Source of the DNA: Actinoplanes italicus
GTDB lineage: Bacteria; Actinomycetota; Actinomycetes; Mycobacteriales; Micromonosporaceae
Reading direction: 5' to 3'
Assembly (NCBI RefSeq): GCF_003001815.1
Contig: NZ_PVMZ01000008.1
Coordinates: 248,001 to 312,000, forward strand
DNA: 64,000 nt
Of the stretch, positions 26,844-35,168 are shown in pieces. The notes under the pieces were generated by a model, which was given only the letters and a program-made list of their open reading frames with translations, did no database searches and was not told the origin of the DNA. The position numbers and the translations under genes are program-made. How positions within the stretch are numbered: position 1 is the stretch's first letter; every line of letters begins with the position of its first letter.

Positions 26844-29177
26844 CCCCCAGTTCTGCACGGGTTCCCCGGCGTCGACGGCTTCGCGTTGCGCATTGCGCAG
26901 CGCAACCGGGAGCGACACCGGCGTCGCGGAACGGATCTGCCGCACGATCCGCTCCGCGACCCGGCCGGTGCCCTCGTCGTCGATGGCGCTGATGCCCGCG
27001 ACGACGCAGCGGGCGCCACCGATCAGCAGGGCCATCACCAGACTGAGCGGCTCGGCGTCGGTCTCGTTGACGACCTGACCGACATGGCAGGACGCCATCA
27101 GCACCGACTCCGGCCAGTCGAGCGTGAGTGCCAGCCCGAATGACATCAATTCGCCGGGCAGCCGCAGATACTGCGAGAGGCCGGCGCCGTCACCGTGCCC
27201 GGCGAGATGCGCGAACCCCCAGGTGTTCGATCCGCGCAGCGCGTCGGCCAGCGTCCCGCCGATCTCCTGCGGTGGTTCCTGGCCGACCACGACAGCATGG
27301 CTGAGCGGTACTCCCACCCGGCCGCCGCCGAGACCCCAGGCCATCCGCTCCCGCTCAACGTTGACGCCGTCCTCCGGTCGAGCTTTTTCACCGCTCTGGC
27401 CGACCAGCCGCACCAGGGCGTCACCGCGGACCGGCGGCAGGCTTTCCCGCCGCAGGCAGGTGAAGACCGGAGTCTGGGTGACCACTGCCCGTTCGATCAG
27501 CCGCGCCCGTCGCGTTCCCTCGGCGGCCAGTTCCAAGGCGGCCCAGGGGACCAGGCTCAGCCAGGAGTGCGCCGAGATCAGCAGCTCGATCGGATGGTCG
27601 GGGTCGACACCCGCGAGATCATCGATCAGCGCTGCCGGAAGCAACTCGTCGGCCAGCCGCAGCCAGTCGATCTCGACTCGCACGCCATCCTCGTCGTCGA
27701 CTGCCAGATCGCGACGACCGCGGGCGAGCCGGCCTTGTTCTCGTCCGGCCGCGAAGAAACCGGTGTACCGCTCGGAGGGCATGAACGTCTCGAAGTCGAT
27801 GTGCCAGCCGGGCCTCACGACGCATCGGAACAATCTGGTGACGGCCAGCGAGTCCGACACCTCCAAGTAGTCCAGCGCGTACCTGTCGCCGATGTCACGA
27901 CGCACCTCGCCCAGGTCGGCGGGCACGGGAAGGACGGTGTCGGCCAGCATCGGCGACACCGCCTCGGCCAGCCTGAAACGCAGCTCGTCGATCTCGTCGT
28001 CATCCCGCTGGTAGGGCTCCGCCGAGGCCGGATCATCCACGGTCTCGGCCAGCATGATGTCCTCGATGATCTCCTCGACATCGGGATTGAGCAGCCGCTG
28101 ATCCGCATTGAGCTGACCTCGATCCGTACGCATGCGGGCCGCGAACCCCGTCTGCTTGGCCGACAGTGCGACCCGCAGGCCCAGCTCGGCCGCGGCCTGG
28201 CCGTCGAGGCCGGCGGCCAGCAGCGCGATGTCGCCGTAGACGCGCTGGAACACCACGGCCAGCGGCGCCCGGGACCGGGCGACGACACGCCACCGGCCCT
28301 GCACCCGGTCGGCCAGGCTCAGCGCCCGCCGAGCGAGCACGACGGCCTTGGCCCGGTCACGGTCCGAGGCCGGATACAACGCCAGGTGCTCGGCCCGTGC
28401 CAGCGTGACGGACAGCTCTTCGACGTCGCGCCGCGAATCATCGATGACCGGCCGCCGCTGCACCCGGGTGAAGGCGGTGATGAGGTTGTCGGTTGCCGCT
28501 GCCGTACCCCAGGCCGCAAGCGCGCGGGCGAAATCGGTGCGGTATCGGCCCCCGCTGGCCGCGGCCCGGCTACTCCAGTGTTCGTCCAGCTCGCTCAGCA
28601 CGTCGTCGACCTGATCGGGCTGGCCCTGTTCCACATACGCGGCGGCCGCCTCGAAGAGCAGATAGCCGAGATAGCCGTCGGTGCCGCCGGCATACACATC
28701 CTCCGGAGCGACCTGGGACAGGTCGATCGCGTCGTCGACGTCGCCTTTCAGCCGGAGGCCACGCGCGGCGAGGTAGCGATGGATCGTGTACGTGCCGAGC
28801 TCTCGCGGTACTGCGTCCGGCTTATCGACGTCGCGCTCGTCGAACAGCTGACGCAGCGACTCGCGGTACATGTCGGCTGCGGTGAGCTTCGCCCAGTCCG
28901 ACGGTAGCCGCACCGGGATGTCCACCAGGTCGCTGAACTGCACGATGATCCCCGCGTAGCGCCACGCCCGGGCGCGTTCGTGCCGTTGCCGGTCCGGCAG
29001 CGTGGCGTCGTGGTGGTGCTCCAGCGCGGCCTCGAACAGGGTGGCCTCGTTCCGCTCGAGCCGCGCGAGGGTCTCGCGTTGCCGGACGATCCCGACCGCC
29101 TCGTCGGCGTCGACCGCCATCATCAGCAGGCTGTCGCGGCAAAGCACACGGCGTACTTCCTCGTCGACATCGCTCAT
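26820..29177 (-). CDS. CHAT-domain cysteine protease with helical N-terminal region
   Basis: A 785-aa protein and the last gene of a four-gene operon. Residues 1-~410 are mostly helical and TPR-like in character, with many short amphipathic helices. A middle region (~420-520) is followed by a C-terminal CHAT (caspase HetF-associated with TPRs) peptidase domain. The catalytic dyad is visible: H661 in 'FAHLAGHGD' and C697 in 'VLMASCHVGQ'. CHAT proteases are caspase relatives activated in bacterial immunity and cell-death pathways, for example in gRAMP/Craspase. The ATG at 29177 overlaps the stop of the vWA gene by 4 bp. It is probably an executioner or processing protease regulated by the MoxR-vWA pair; the substrate is unknown. 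Confidence 0.87.
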   Translation of the reverse strand: MSDVDEEVRRVLCRDSLLMMAVDADEAVGIVRQRETLARLERNEATLFEAALEHHHDATLPDRQRHERARAWRYAGIIVQFSDLVDIPVRLPSDWAKLTAADMYRESLRQLFDERDVDKPDAVPRELGTYTIHRYLAARGLRLKGDVDDAIDLSQVAPEDVYAGGTDGYLGYLLFEAAAAYVEQGQPDQVDDVLSELDEHWSSRAAASGGRYRTDFARALAAWGTAAATDNLITAFTRVQRRPVIDDSRRDVEELSVTLARAEHLALYPASDRDRAKAVVLARRALSLADRVQGRWRVVARSRAPLAVVFQRVYGDIALLAAGLDGQAAAELGLRVALSAKQTGFAARMRTDRGQLNADQRLLNPDVEEIIEDIMLAETVDDPASAEPYQRDDDEIDELRFRLAEAVSPMLADTVLPVPADLGEVRRDIGDRYALDYLEVSDSLAVTRLFRCVVRPGWHIDFETFMPSERYTGFFAAGREQGRLARGRRDLAVDDEDGVRVEIDWLRLADELLPAALIDDLAGVDPDHPIELLISAHSWLSLVPWAALELAAEGTRRARLIERAVVTQTPVFTCLRRESLPPVRGDALVRLVGQSGEKARPEDGVNVERERMAWGLGGGRVGVPLSHAVVVGQEPPQEIGGTLADALRGSNTWGFAHLAGHGDGAGLSQYLRLPGELMSFGLALTLDWPESVLMASCHVGQVVNETDAEPLSLVMALLIGGARCVVAGISAIDDEGTGRVAERIVRQIRSATPVSLPVALRNAQREAVDAGEPVQNWGLLGAYVQ

Positions 29178-30214
29178 CGTGCGATCACCTCCGTGAGTCG
29201 GCGCAGAGCGTCGATGGTGTGGCCGGGCAGATGCTCGGCGGCGTACGGCAGGCTTCGGGTCAGTCCCGGATTGAGGGGAACGTATCGGGGTCTCCCCTGT
29301 GCCGGATTGACCCAGATCAGAACGCTTCCGAGGCGGGACAGGCGTGCCACCTGGTTCGGCAACACGCTCTTGTCACCGGACTCCTGACCGTCCGAGATCA
29401 CGACGATCACCGCGGACCGGACCACCACCCGCCCGGCCCAGCGCCGCAGGAAGTCCTGCAGCACGGGCCCGAGCTTCGTGCCCCGGTCCCAGTCCGAGGG
29501 CAGCGCGGCAACGGCGGCCATGGCCGCGTCCGCGTCGCGTTCGAGCAGCGGGCCGGTCAGCCTGGTCCACTTGGTGCCGAGGGCGAACACCTCGGTGAAG
29601 GCCGGTCCGGCGGTGACCGCGGCATGCCCGAAACGCAGCATCACGTCGGTGTACGGCTTCATCGAGCCACTGACGTCGACGAGCAGCAGCAGGCGCCGCG
29701 GCTTCCGGGATCGCCGGGTGTGCAGGATCCGGTAAGGCTCGCCACCGGACCGGAACATCAGCCGGGCGGTCCGGCGCGCATCGATCCGCCCGCGACCCGC
29801 CGACGTGCGCCGCGCGCTCGGCCGGGGTCGCGCGGCCGGCGCCAGCTCCGCGATCAGCCGGGCGATCTCGGCGCGCTCGGCCTCGGTGAGGTTCCGGACG
29901 TCACGTACGGCCAGGCCGGTCTGGCTGCCGGCGCCGTCGGTGGCCTCCTCGTGATCGTCCTGGCGATCCACCGAACCGGCGGACGCCTGCTCCGGCCCGG
30001 ACTGCGGGAAGACGGCTTCGGGTTCCCCGGCCGGCTGCCACACCCCGTCGAAGATGTCGAGATCGCGCTTGCTGCCGCACAGCGTCGTCCGCAGCACTCG
30101 GCGCGGTTGCTCGGGCAGTAACGCCAGCGCCACGACCGCGTCCGCGACCCGGTCGGGACCGGGATCAAGACCCCGGGACCGCAGGAGGGCGATGAACTCC
30201 TCGAAGCGGTTCAC
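29174..30214 (-). CDS. vWA-domain protein, partner of MoxR ATPase (CoxE-like)
   Basis: A 346-aa cytosolic protein. The N-terminal ~60 residues ('RVADAVVALALLPEQPRRVLRTTL') match the CoxE/MoxR-partner lead. An acidic linker (about 62-100) is followed by a von Willebrand A domain whose MIDAS metal site begins at D180 in 'LLLLVDVSGSMK' (DxSxS) and continues with a later 'VIVVISDGQESGD'. vWA proteins work with MoxR AAA ATPases to load metals or remodel target complexes. It is coupled by 4-bp overlaps to both the MoxR gene upstream and the CHAT gene downstream, fixing its role in the same system. Confidence 0.9.
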   Translation of the reverse strand: MNRFEEFIALLRSRGLDPGPDRVADAVVALALLPEQPRRVLRTTLCGSKRDLDIFDGVWQPAGEPEAVFPQSGPEQASAGSVDRQDDHEEATDGAGSQTGLAVRDVRNLTEAERAEIARLIAELAPAARPRPSARRTSAGRGRIDARRTARLMFRSGGEPYRILHTRRSRKPRRLLLLVDVSGSMKPYTDVMLRFGHAAVTAGPAFTEVFALGTKWTRLTGPLLERDADAAMAAVAALPSDWDRGTKLGPVLQDFLRRWAGRVVVRSAVIVVISDGQESGDKSVLPNQVARLSRLGSVLIWVNPAQGRPRYVPLNPGLTRSLPYAAEHLPGHTIDALRRLTEVIAR

Positions 30215-31065
30215 GGCAGCAACCGCCGGATGATCCGGTCCCGATCGGCGTGGTCCTTGGCGAGCGTGGTGACGGTCGCGCGCACCGACTTCTCGTCCAG
30301 CCCGCCGAAATCGCGGGCCACCAGCGCGGACGCGAAGTCGAGAGCCTCGGCCACACCCGGCGCTTTGGTGACCTTCGGATCGTCACGCACCCGGCCCATG
30401 CCCTCGGCGATCTCGCGCGCGAGTCGCTCGGAGAGCCCTTGGACCCGTACGCGCAAGATGTGTTCTTCTTGATCCGGCTTCGGGTGGTCGATCCAGTAAT
30501 AGAGGCAACGCCGCTTGAGCGCGTCGTGCACCTCCCGGGTCCGATTCGAGGTGAGCACCACGATCGGTTTCACCGCGGCCGGAATCGGATCGGCAAGCTC
30601 CGGAATGGTGATCTCGTAGTCCTCGAGCACCTGCAGCAGGACCGCCTCGAACTCGTCGTCAGCCCGATCGATCTCGTCGATCAGCAGCACCGCCGGTCCG
30701 TCCTGCAACGCCCGCAGAATCGGACGGCGCAGCAGAAACTTCCTGTCGTACAGCTGCTCAAGCAGCTCCTCGCGCCGGCTCGGGGAGTCAACGGAGCGCA
30801 GCGCGAGAATCTGCTGGGGAAAGTTCCACTCGTAGAGAGCCTGCGCGGCGTCCAAACCGGAATGGCACTGCAACCGGACGTAGGCCCGGCCGAGCGCACC
30901 GGCCAGTTTGCGGGCGAAATCCGTCTTGCCGACCCCGGGATCGCCCTCAAGAAAGAGCGGCCGTTCCAGTTTCAGGGAAAGGTAGGCGGCCTCGGCGAGC
31001 CCGTCGCCGGCCAGGTAACCCTGGGCGGCCATCCTGTCGCGGAGCTGATCGGGATCGTTGATCAC
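30211..31065 (-). CDS. MoxR-family AAA+ ATPase
   Basis: A 284-aa AAA+ ATPase. Walker A is GDPGVGKT (41-48), Walker B is VLLIDEID (126-133), sensor 1 lies in 'VVLTSNRTREV' and the arginine-finger region is 'ALKRRCLYYWIDHP'. The two-residue linker and H2-insert pattern match the MoxR subfamily. It is expected to form hexameric rings that remodel the vWA partner or a protease substrate. ATG at 31065 and the stop at 30211 both overlap their neighbours by 4 bp. MoxR-vWA pairs joined to caspase- or CHAT-type effectors are known from comparative studies of bacterial conflict systems. Confidence 0.93.
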   Translation of the reverse strand: MINDPDQLRDRMAAQGYLAGDGLAEAAYLSLKLERPLFLEGDPGVGKTDFARKLAGALGRAYVRLQCHSGLDAAQALYEWNFPQQILALRSVDSPSRREELLEQLYDRKFLLRRPILRALQDGPAVLLIDEIDRADDEFEAVLLQVLEDYEITIPELADPIPAAVKPIVVLTSNRTREVHDALKRRCLYYWIDHPKPDQEEHILRVRVQGLSERLAREIAEGMGRVRDDPKVTKAPGVAEALDFASALVARDFGGLDEKSVRATVTTLAKDHADRDRIIRRLLP

Positions 31066-32879
31066 GACGCGCTCCCCGGGAGCGGGCTGAGCGTGAACTC
31101 GAGCGAGATCACGTCGAGCTCCGGGTCCGCGCCCGTCAAGTCACGGCTGGTCCCGCGCAGGAAGTGGGAGAGCAACCCGGCCCGGCCGCGCGATCGGGCG
31201 GCGCCGCGTACGGGCGGCTGGACCAGCGAGGTCACGTCGTAGGGATCGGTCGTGACCAGCAACAGCACGGTCTCGGGCCGGCTGGACACCGGGTCCAGAC
31301 CGGCCGGCCAGCTCACCTTCCGGCCGGTCAACTCCCGTGTACGCCGGTCCAGGCCGAACACGTACGAGTCGCCGTCGGCGAAACGGTCACCGGAGCCCGC
31401 CCGATTGGTGACGTGCGTGATCCCGTACGACACGCCGATGTCCAACACGGACACCCAGAGGTCGCCGCCGCTCCTGTTGCGCACCTCGATGAAGATCGAG
31501 TCACCGACCGACAGCTGCGCGCCCGACAGCGGCAACGGATCCCGCGCCCCCTCGTCGACCAGCCCCCACTCGACCTCGACCTGCGCTCCGGACGCCCACC
31601 CCGACTCCTCGCGCACCTTGCGGAGAACGGTTGCGCGGGCGGCGCGTTCGATGCACTCGACCAGGTCACGGCGGCCGTCCGGTCCGCACCGCATCAGCGG
31701 CCCGAACCGGTCCCGCAGCAGGAAGCCACCGTCGTCCGACTGCGTGACCAGCAACGGCGCCTCCTCGAAGGCGCCCACCGGCCGTGCGAAAGTGCAGGCC
31801 TCGACGGCCTCGTCGAGGGCCGCGGGCACCTGAACCGCGATGCGGGGCGCGACGGCATACGTCCGGACGGCCTGCGTACCGGCGGGCAGGTCCACGCCCG
31901 GCAGCAGACCAGACGCTCCCTCCGGTTCGCAGCGATCGATCTCCAGAACCGCGGTGGTCCCGCCGGGACCCTTGACAGCGAAACGGTCACCACGCTGGAC
32001 GCCGAGAAGGGCCGCGCCAGGAAGCAGAACGCGATCACCGACCCGCACCACGGGCAGCGACCCCGCCGATCGATCCGGCTCGGTCTCGAACAGCCGCCGC
32101 TCGGATCGACCCTCCACCTCGGGCCGTTGATGCGGCTCCTGCTCCTGCACCAGCCGGCGGATCCGCTCGGTCAACGACGACCAGCTGACCGGCACCCCCG
32201 CCGACTCGTCCAGCGCACGCACGAAAGCGGCGGTGAACAGGCCGTACGCCTCCGGCGAACCCCATGGCCGCTGCTCGTACGCGACCTCGCGGGTGCCACA
32301 CGCCACCAGCCGGACCGCTTTCTGGTTGCCCAGCGGGTCGGTTCGATCAATCGGTACGTCGTCACCGAAGCGCCGCCGCAGATGGGCCTCGAGATCGAGC
32401 ACGGTCGGCCCGTCCAACTGTCGCGGCACCTGAGTCCCCAGCGTGCGCGACATCAGCGCCGAGTGGCAGCAGTCGAGGACGACGATCGCGTTCTCGGTAC
32501 GGCGGGTCAGCCGCTCCAGCAACACGGAAAGCTCCACCGCGGTGATGCCCCGGAAGTCGTCACCGAACGGCTCGACGTAGTCGGTCGGCACGATGAACTG
32601 GCGGCTGTTGGTGGCGACCTCGGCCCGTTCCCCCACGGCCGGTATCACGTACGACCCGTGACCGGCGTAGTAGAACAGCACTGCGTCGCCGGCCGCGGTG
32701 TCCTCGATCAGCCGCTCGTACCCCGCGATGATCCGATCGCGGCTCGCATCCTCGTCGATGTGAACCCGCACGTCGGTGAAGCCGTGCCGCTTGAGAGCCG
32801 CAGCCATCGTCCTCACGTCGCCGTTCGGTCCGGTCAGTCGGCCCGTCTGTGCCCCCACCAGCAGTGCTCGCCGCGTCAT
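31062..32879 (-). CDS. Caspase-like (peptidase C14) protein, first gene of the protease operon
   Basis: A 605-aa protein. The N-terminal ~250 residues form a metacaspase-type peptidase C14 domain with catalytic H74 ('LFYYAGHGS') and C138 ('VVLDCCHSA'). The specificity-loop region contains 'PTDYVEPFGDDFRGITAVELS'. The C-terminal half (about 280-605) is beta-rich and includes 'LSVGDSIFIEVRNRSGGDLWVSVLDIGVSYGITHVTN', resembling DUF4384-like sensor or adhesion modules found behind bacterial caspases. ATG at 32879 is preceded by GGGAGG. It heads an operon with MoxR, vWA and CHAT genes and is fronted by a TCCGTCA/TGACGGA repeat. A proteolytic trigger or effector role is inferred. Confidence 0.88.
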   Translation of the reverse strand: MTRRALLVGAQTGRLTGPNGDVRTMAAALKRHGFTDVRVHIDEDASRDRIIAGYERLIEDTAAGDAVLFYYAGHGSYVIPAVGERAEVATNSRQFIVPTDYVEPFGDDFRGITAVELSVLLERLTRRTENAIVVLDCCHSALMSRTLGTQVPRQLDGPTVLDLEAHLRRRFGDDVPIDRTDPLGNQKAVRLVACGTREVAYEQRPWGSPEAYGLFTAAFVRALDESAGVPVSWSSLTERIRRLVQEQEPHQRPEVEGRSERRLFETEPDRSAGSLPVVRVGDRVLLPGAALLGVQRGDRFAVKGPGGTTAVLEIDRCEPEGASGLLPGVDLPAGTQAVRTYAVAPRIAVQVPAALDEAVEACTFARPVGAFEEAPLLVTQSDDGGFLLRDRFGPLMRCGPDGRRDLVECIERAARATVLRKVREESGWASGAQVEVEWGLVDEGARDPLPLSGAQLSVGDSIFIEVRNRSGGDLWVSVLDIGVSYGITHVTNRAGSGDRFADGDSYVFGLDRRTRELTGRKVSWPAGLDPVSSRPETVLLLVTTDPYDVTSLVQPPVRGAARSRGRAGLLSHFLRGTSRDLTGADPELDVISLEFTLSPLPGSAS

Positions 32880-32898
32880 GACAACCTCCCGCTACGCG

Positions 32899-32925
32899 TC
32901 CGTCACGTACCTTTCTGACGGACAG
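32899..32925. promoter_or_regulatory. TCCGTCA/TGACGGA repeat upstream of the caspase operon
   Basis: TCCGTCA (32899-32905), 10 nt, TGACGGA (32916-32922), with the second arm extended to CTGACGGACAG (32915-32925). The arms are the same as in the 25457-25479 palindrome, but the gap is 5 bp longer (10 versus 5 nt between the TCCGTCA and TGACGGA cores). It begins 20 nt upstream of the caspase start codon, overlapping the expected promoter. Confidence 0.65.
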
Positions 32926-32952
32926 AACGCGCCGGGGTGGCGGTGAGCGGAG

Positions 32953-33396
32953 TCAGGCCGCGGCCATGAGCTTGACGTCGTTCAGCTCCGCGGCCATCCC
33001 GTGAAGCCGCTGGACCGGCACATGGCGCCGCAGGATCGGGAACTCGTCCAACTCCTCGCGCGTGAGGTGTTCCAGGATCGCCAGGCGTAGGGCGGCGAAT
33101 CCCGGATCGAAGTCGGGATCGCCGTCGCGGAGAGCGTCGAGGGCGTCCAGCGACAGCAACAGGGCGGTCTCCTCCACCAGACGCATCATGCCGATCATGG
33201 CAGCGGCGGCGCTCACGTTGCGGACCGCTGGATGAACGACTCTCTGCTCGCCGAGCTCGTGCAGGTGCACCGCGTGGGAGAGCTCGGCGAACCGCCGGCC
33301 TCTTTCCCGGCCACCGCTGCGCTCGACAGCCGCACACAGCCGGCGTATCTCATCGTGTTCCCGGAGAAGGACGTCGATCACGTCGGAGAACCTCAT
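32953..33396 (-). CDS. Hemerythrin-like (HHE) domain protein
   Basis: A 147-aa four-helix protein with the HHE metal-ligand pattern: H14 in 'LLREHDEIR', a His/Glu cluster in 'HAVHLHELGEQRVVHPAV' (about 41-57) and a later 'ILEHLTREELDEF'. Such proteins bind a non-haem di-iron centre and act as sensors or scavengers of oxygen, NO or redox stress. It lies 73 bp upstream of the caspase operon on the same strand. It could therefore be part of the same transcript, though the intervening palindrome argues for a separate promoter at the caspase gene. Confidence 0.82.
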   Translation of the reverse strand: MRFSDVIDVLLREHDEIRRLCAAVERSGGRERGRRFAELSHAVHLHELGEQRVVHPAVRNVSAAAAMIGMMRLVEETALLLSLDALDALRDGDPDFDPGFAALRLAILEHLTREELDEFPILRRHVPVQRLHGMAAELNDVKLMAAA

Positions 33397-33814
33397 CGAC
33401 GTTGCCGAATCTGGTGGCGGGCGGATCGAGGAGAGAACGGAGATTCAACCCACTCTGCCCACGCCGTGCGTAATGGCCCGGGGCGACGCGAGACGACTGT
33501 GACCATGAGTGACGACTCCTTGGTGCACCACCCACCATGAGTCCGAGAAACGGTGGGTGTGGACGATGATGAGGCCGCGAAGTCTGGACGGCCGCTCGCC
33601 AGCGAAAGAAATCGATGACAGCAAGTTGCGGTTACCCCGATCGCCGGGCGGTAAACCGGACGGATGCGAGCAGTGAACCGGTTGGTGCGTCGCTGTGGTT
33701 CCGGGCCGAACGGGTCCCGTCGCTCGTGGCCGGCCGACGTAGGCTCGAGAAGTCGCCCGGGACCCCGGTGGCCATGTTCGGCTGCCGCTGACCTCGTGCA
33801 ATGAAGGACGGTTT
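33397..33814. other. Intergenic region between divergent genes
   Basis: 418 bp separate the hemerythrin-like gene (leftward) and the hydrolase gene (rightward). Several short frames exist, but none shows a domain, a credible start with ribosome site, or codon periodicity clearly better than chance. Both promoters must lie here. No repeat or terminator was recognised. Confidence 0.4.
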
Positions 33815-34753
33815 GTGACCTCTCCTCCCCAGAGCAGTGCCCGCCCACCCGCCATTCCCTCTACCCGCGAGACGACGATCCTGGGCAGCGAACTCGCCTA
33901 CACCACGGCCGGTACCGGGCCTGCCGTACTTCTCGTGCACGGTCTCGGCGGAGACCGCCGGACCTGGCGGCATCTCATCGGCCCGCTCGCGACCGGTCAC
34001 ACCGTGATCGCCGTCGACCTGCCCGGACACGGGCAGTCCGGCCCCCCGGCCGGGGACTTCTCTCTCGGCGCGCACGCCACCGCCTTACGGGACCTGCTCA
34101 TCACCCTCGGCCACGGCAGTGCCACCGTCGTCGGTCACAGCCTGGGTGGTGGCATTGCGCTGCAATTCGCCTACCAGTTCCCCGAACGTACCGATCGGCT
34201 CGTTCTCATCAGCAGTGGCGGTCTCGGCCCGGAGGTCACCCCGGTGCTGCGAGCCGCGACCCTCCCCGGCGCGGAGGTCGTCGTCGCGGGCATGGCACTG
34301 CTGCCCCGGTGGCTGACCCGCCGAGTGGTTCCGGTGCTCTCGCTGTTGCCGGGGGTGGCGGCCCGCCAGGACGCCGGGCCGTTGGCCGAAAGCCTGCACC
34401 AGCTCGGCAGAGTCACTCATCGCCGGGCGTTCATCCGCACGGCCCGCTCGGTGCTGGACTGGCGCGGGCAGGCCGTCAGCGCGACCAGCCATCTCCAGTT
34501 GCTCGCTGACCTGCCGGTCATGGTCGCCTGGGGCGATCATGACGCGACCATCCCACCCGGGCATCACCGGGCCGTTGCCGATCTCCTGCCGAATCCCACC
34601 GTCGTCGAGATCACCGGCGCGGGCCACTACCCGCACGAGACCGCCGTCGACCAGATCCTTCCGGCGTTGCTCGCGTTCCTCGCCGGCAGCACCGCGTTCC
34701 AGTACTCCGAGGACCGCTGGCGCCATCTGCTCGCCCGGTCGCCGCTGACCTGA
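33815..34753 (+). CDS. Alpha/beta-fold hydrolase
   Basis: A 312-aa cytosolic alpha/beta hydrolase. The oxyanion-loop motif is 'LLVHGLGGDRRTW', the nucleophile elbow is GHSLGG with S109, the acid is D243 (or D241) in 'AWGDHDATIP' and the base is H271 in 'GAGHYPHE'. The architecture is that of the haloperoxidase/esterase group. The start is GTG 33815, preceded by AAGGA. No neighbour indicates the substrate. The next gene is separated by a 415-bp stretch holding a decayed gene fragment. Confidence 0.85.
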   Translation: MTSPPQSSARPPAIPSTRETTILGSELAYTTAGTGPAVLLVHGLGGDRRTWRHLIGPLATGHTVIAVDLPGHGQSGPPAGDFSLGAHATALRDLLITLGHGSATVVGHSLGGGIALQFAYQFPERTDRLVLISSGGLGPEVTPVLRAATLPGAEVVVAGMALLPRWLTRRVVPVLSLLPGVAARQDAGPLAESLHQLGRVTHRRAFIRTARSVLDWRGQAVSATSHLQLLADLPVMVAWGDHDATIPPGHHRAVADLLPNPTVVEITGAGHYPHETAVDQILPALLAFLAGSTAFQYSEDRWRHLLARSPLT

Positions 34754-34939
34754 GCGGTGCCGTTTGCCGACCACGCACCGGGGTATTCCAGGATCATCAA
34801 TCTCTATGCCGTGGCTCGCATGGTCCCGGCGGCCGTCCAGACTCCTGCGGCCTCACCTCTCGCCGCAAACGCTTGTCCGCACGATGCACGTCGGCCGACA
34901 GCATTCCAGGAGTCGAGCCATCAGCACGCCTGTCGTCGC

Positions 34940-35060
34940 CATGGCGTCATCGGCTGTCTGATCGCGGTCGCCGGCGTCACGGTCGGATTCCACCGCCACC
35001 TCACGCACAGCTCGGTCAAAGCCAGGAGGCCACTGCGCCTCGCGCTGTCGCTGCTGCCGC
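34940..35060 (+). pseudogene. Fragment of a fatty acid desaturase gene
   Basis: About 35 codons in one frame read 'GCLIAVAGVTVGFHRHLTHSS' followed by 'KARRPLRLALSL'. This matches the first histidine box region of acyl-CoA desaturases (typically 'G.T.G.HR..TH.SF...RP.R..L'). The conserved frame dissolves before and after, with no start, no second or third histidine box and no continuation. The surrounding gap (34754-35168) holds nothing else that I recognise. It is best read as the relic of a deleted desaturase gene. Confidence 0.5.
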
Positions 35061-35168
35061 CCGCCGACCTGCTGATCCAGATGGTCAGCCGGCTGCAGAT
35101 CACCCGGACGGCGAGCTGGCGGGCACCGAGCCTGCCTAATTCTCCCTCGACGAAAGCGAGTCCCCTCG

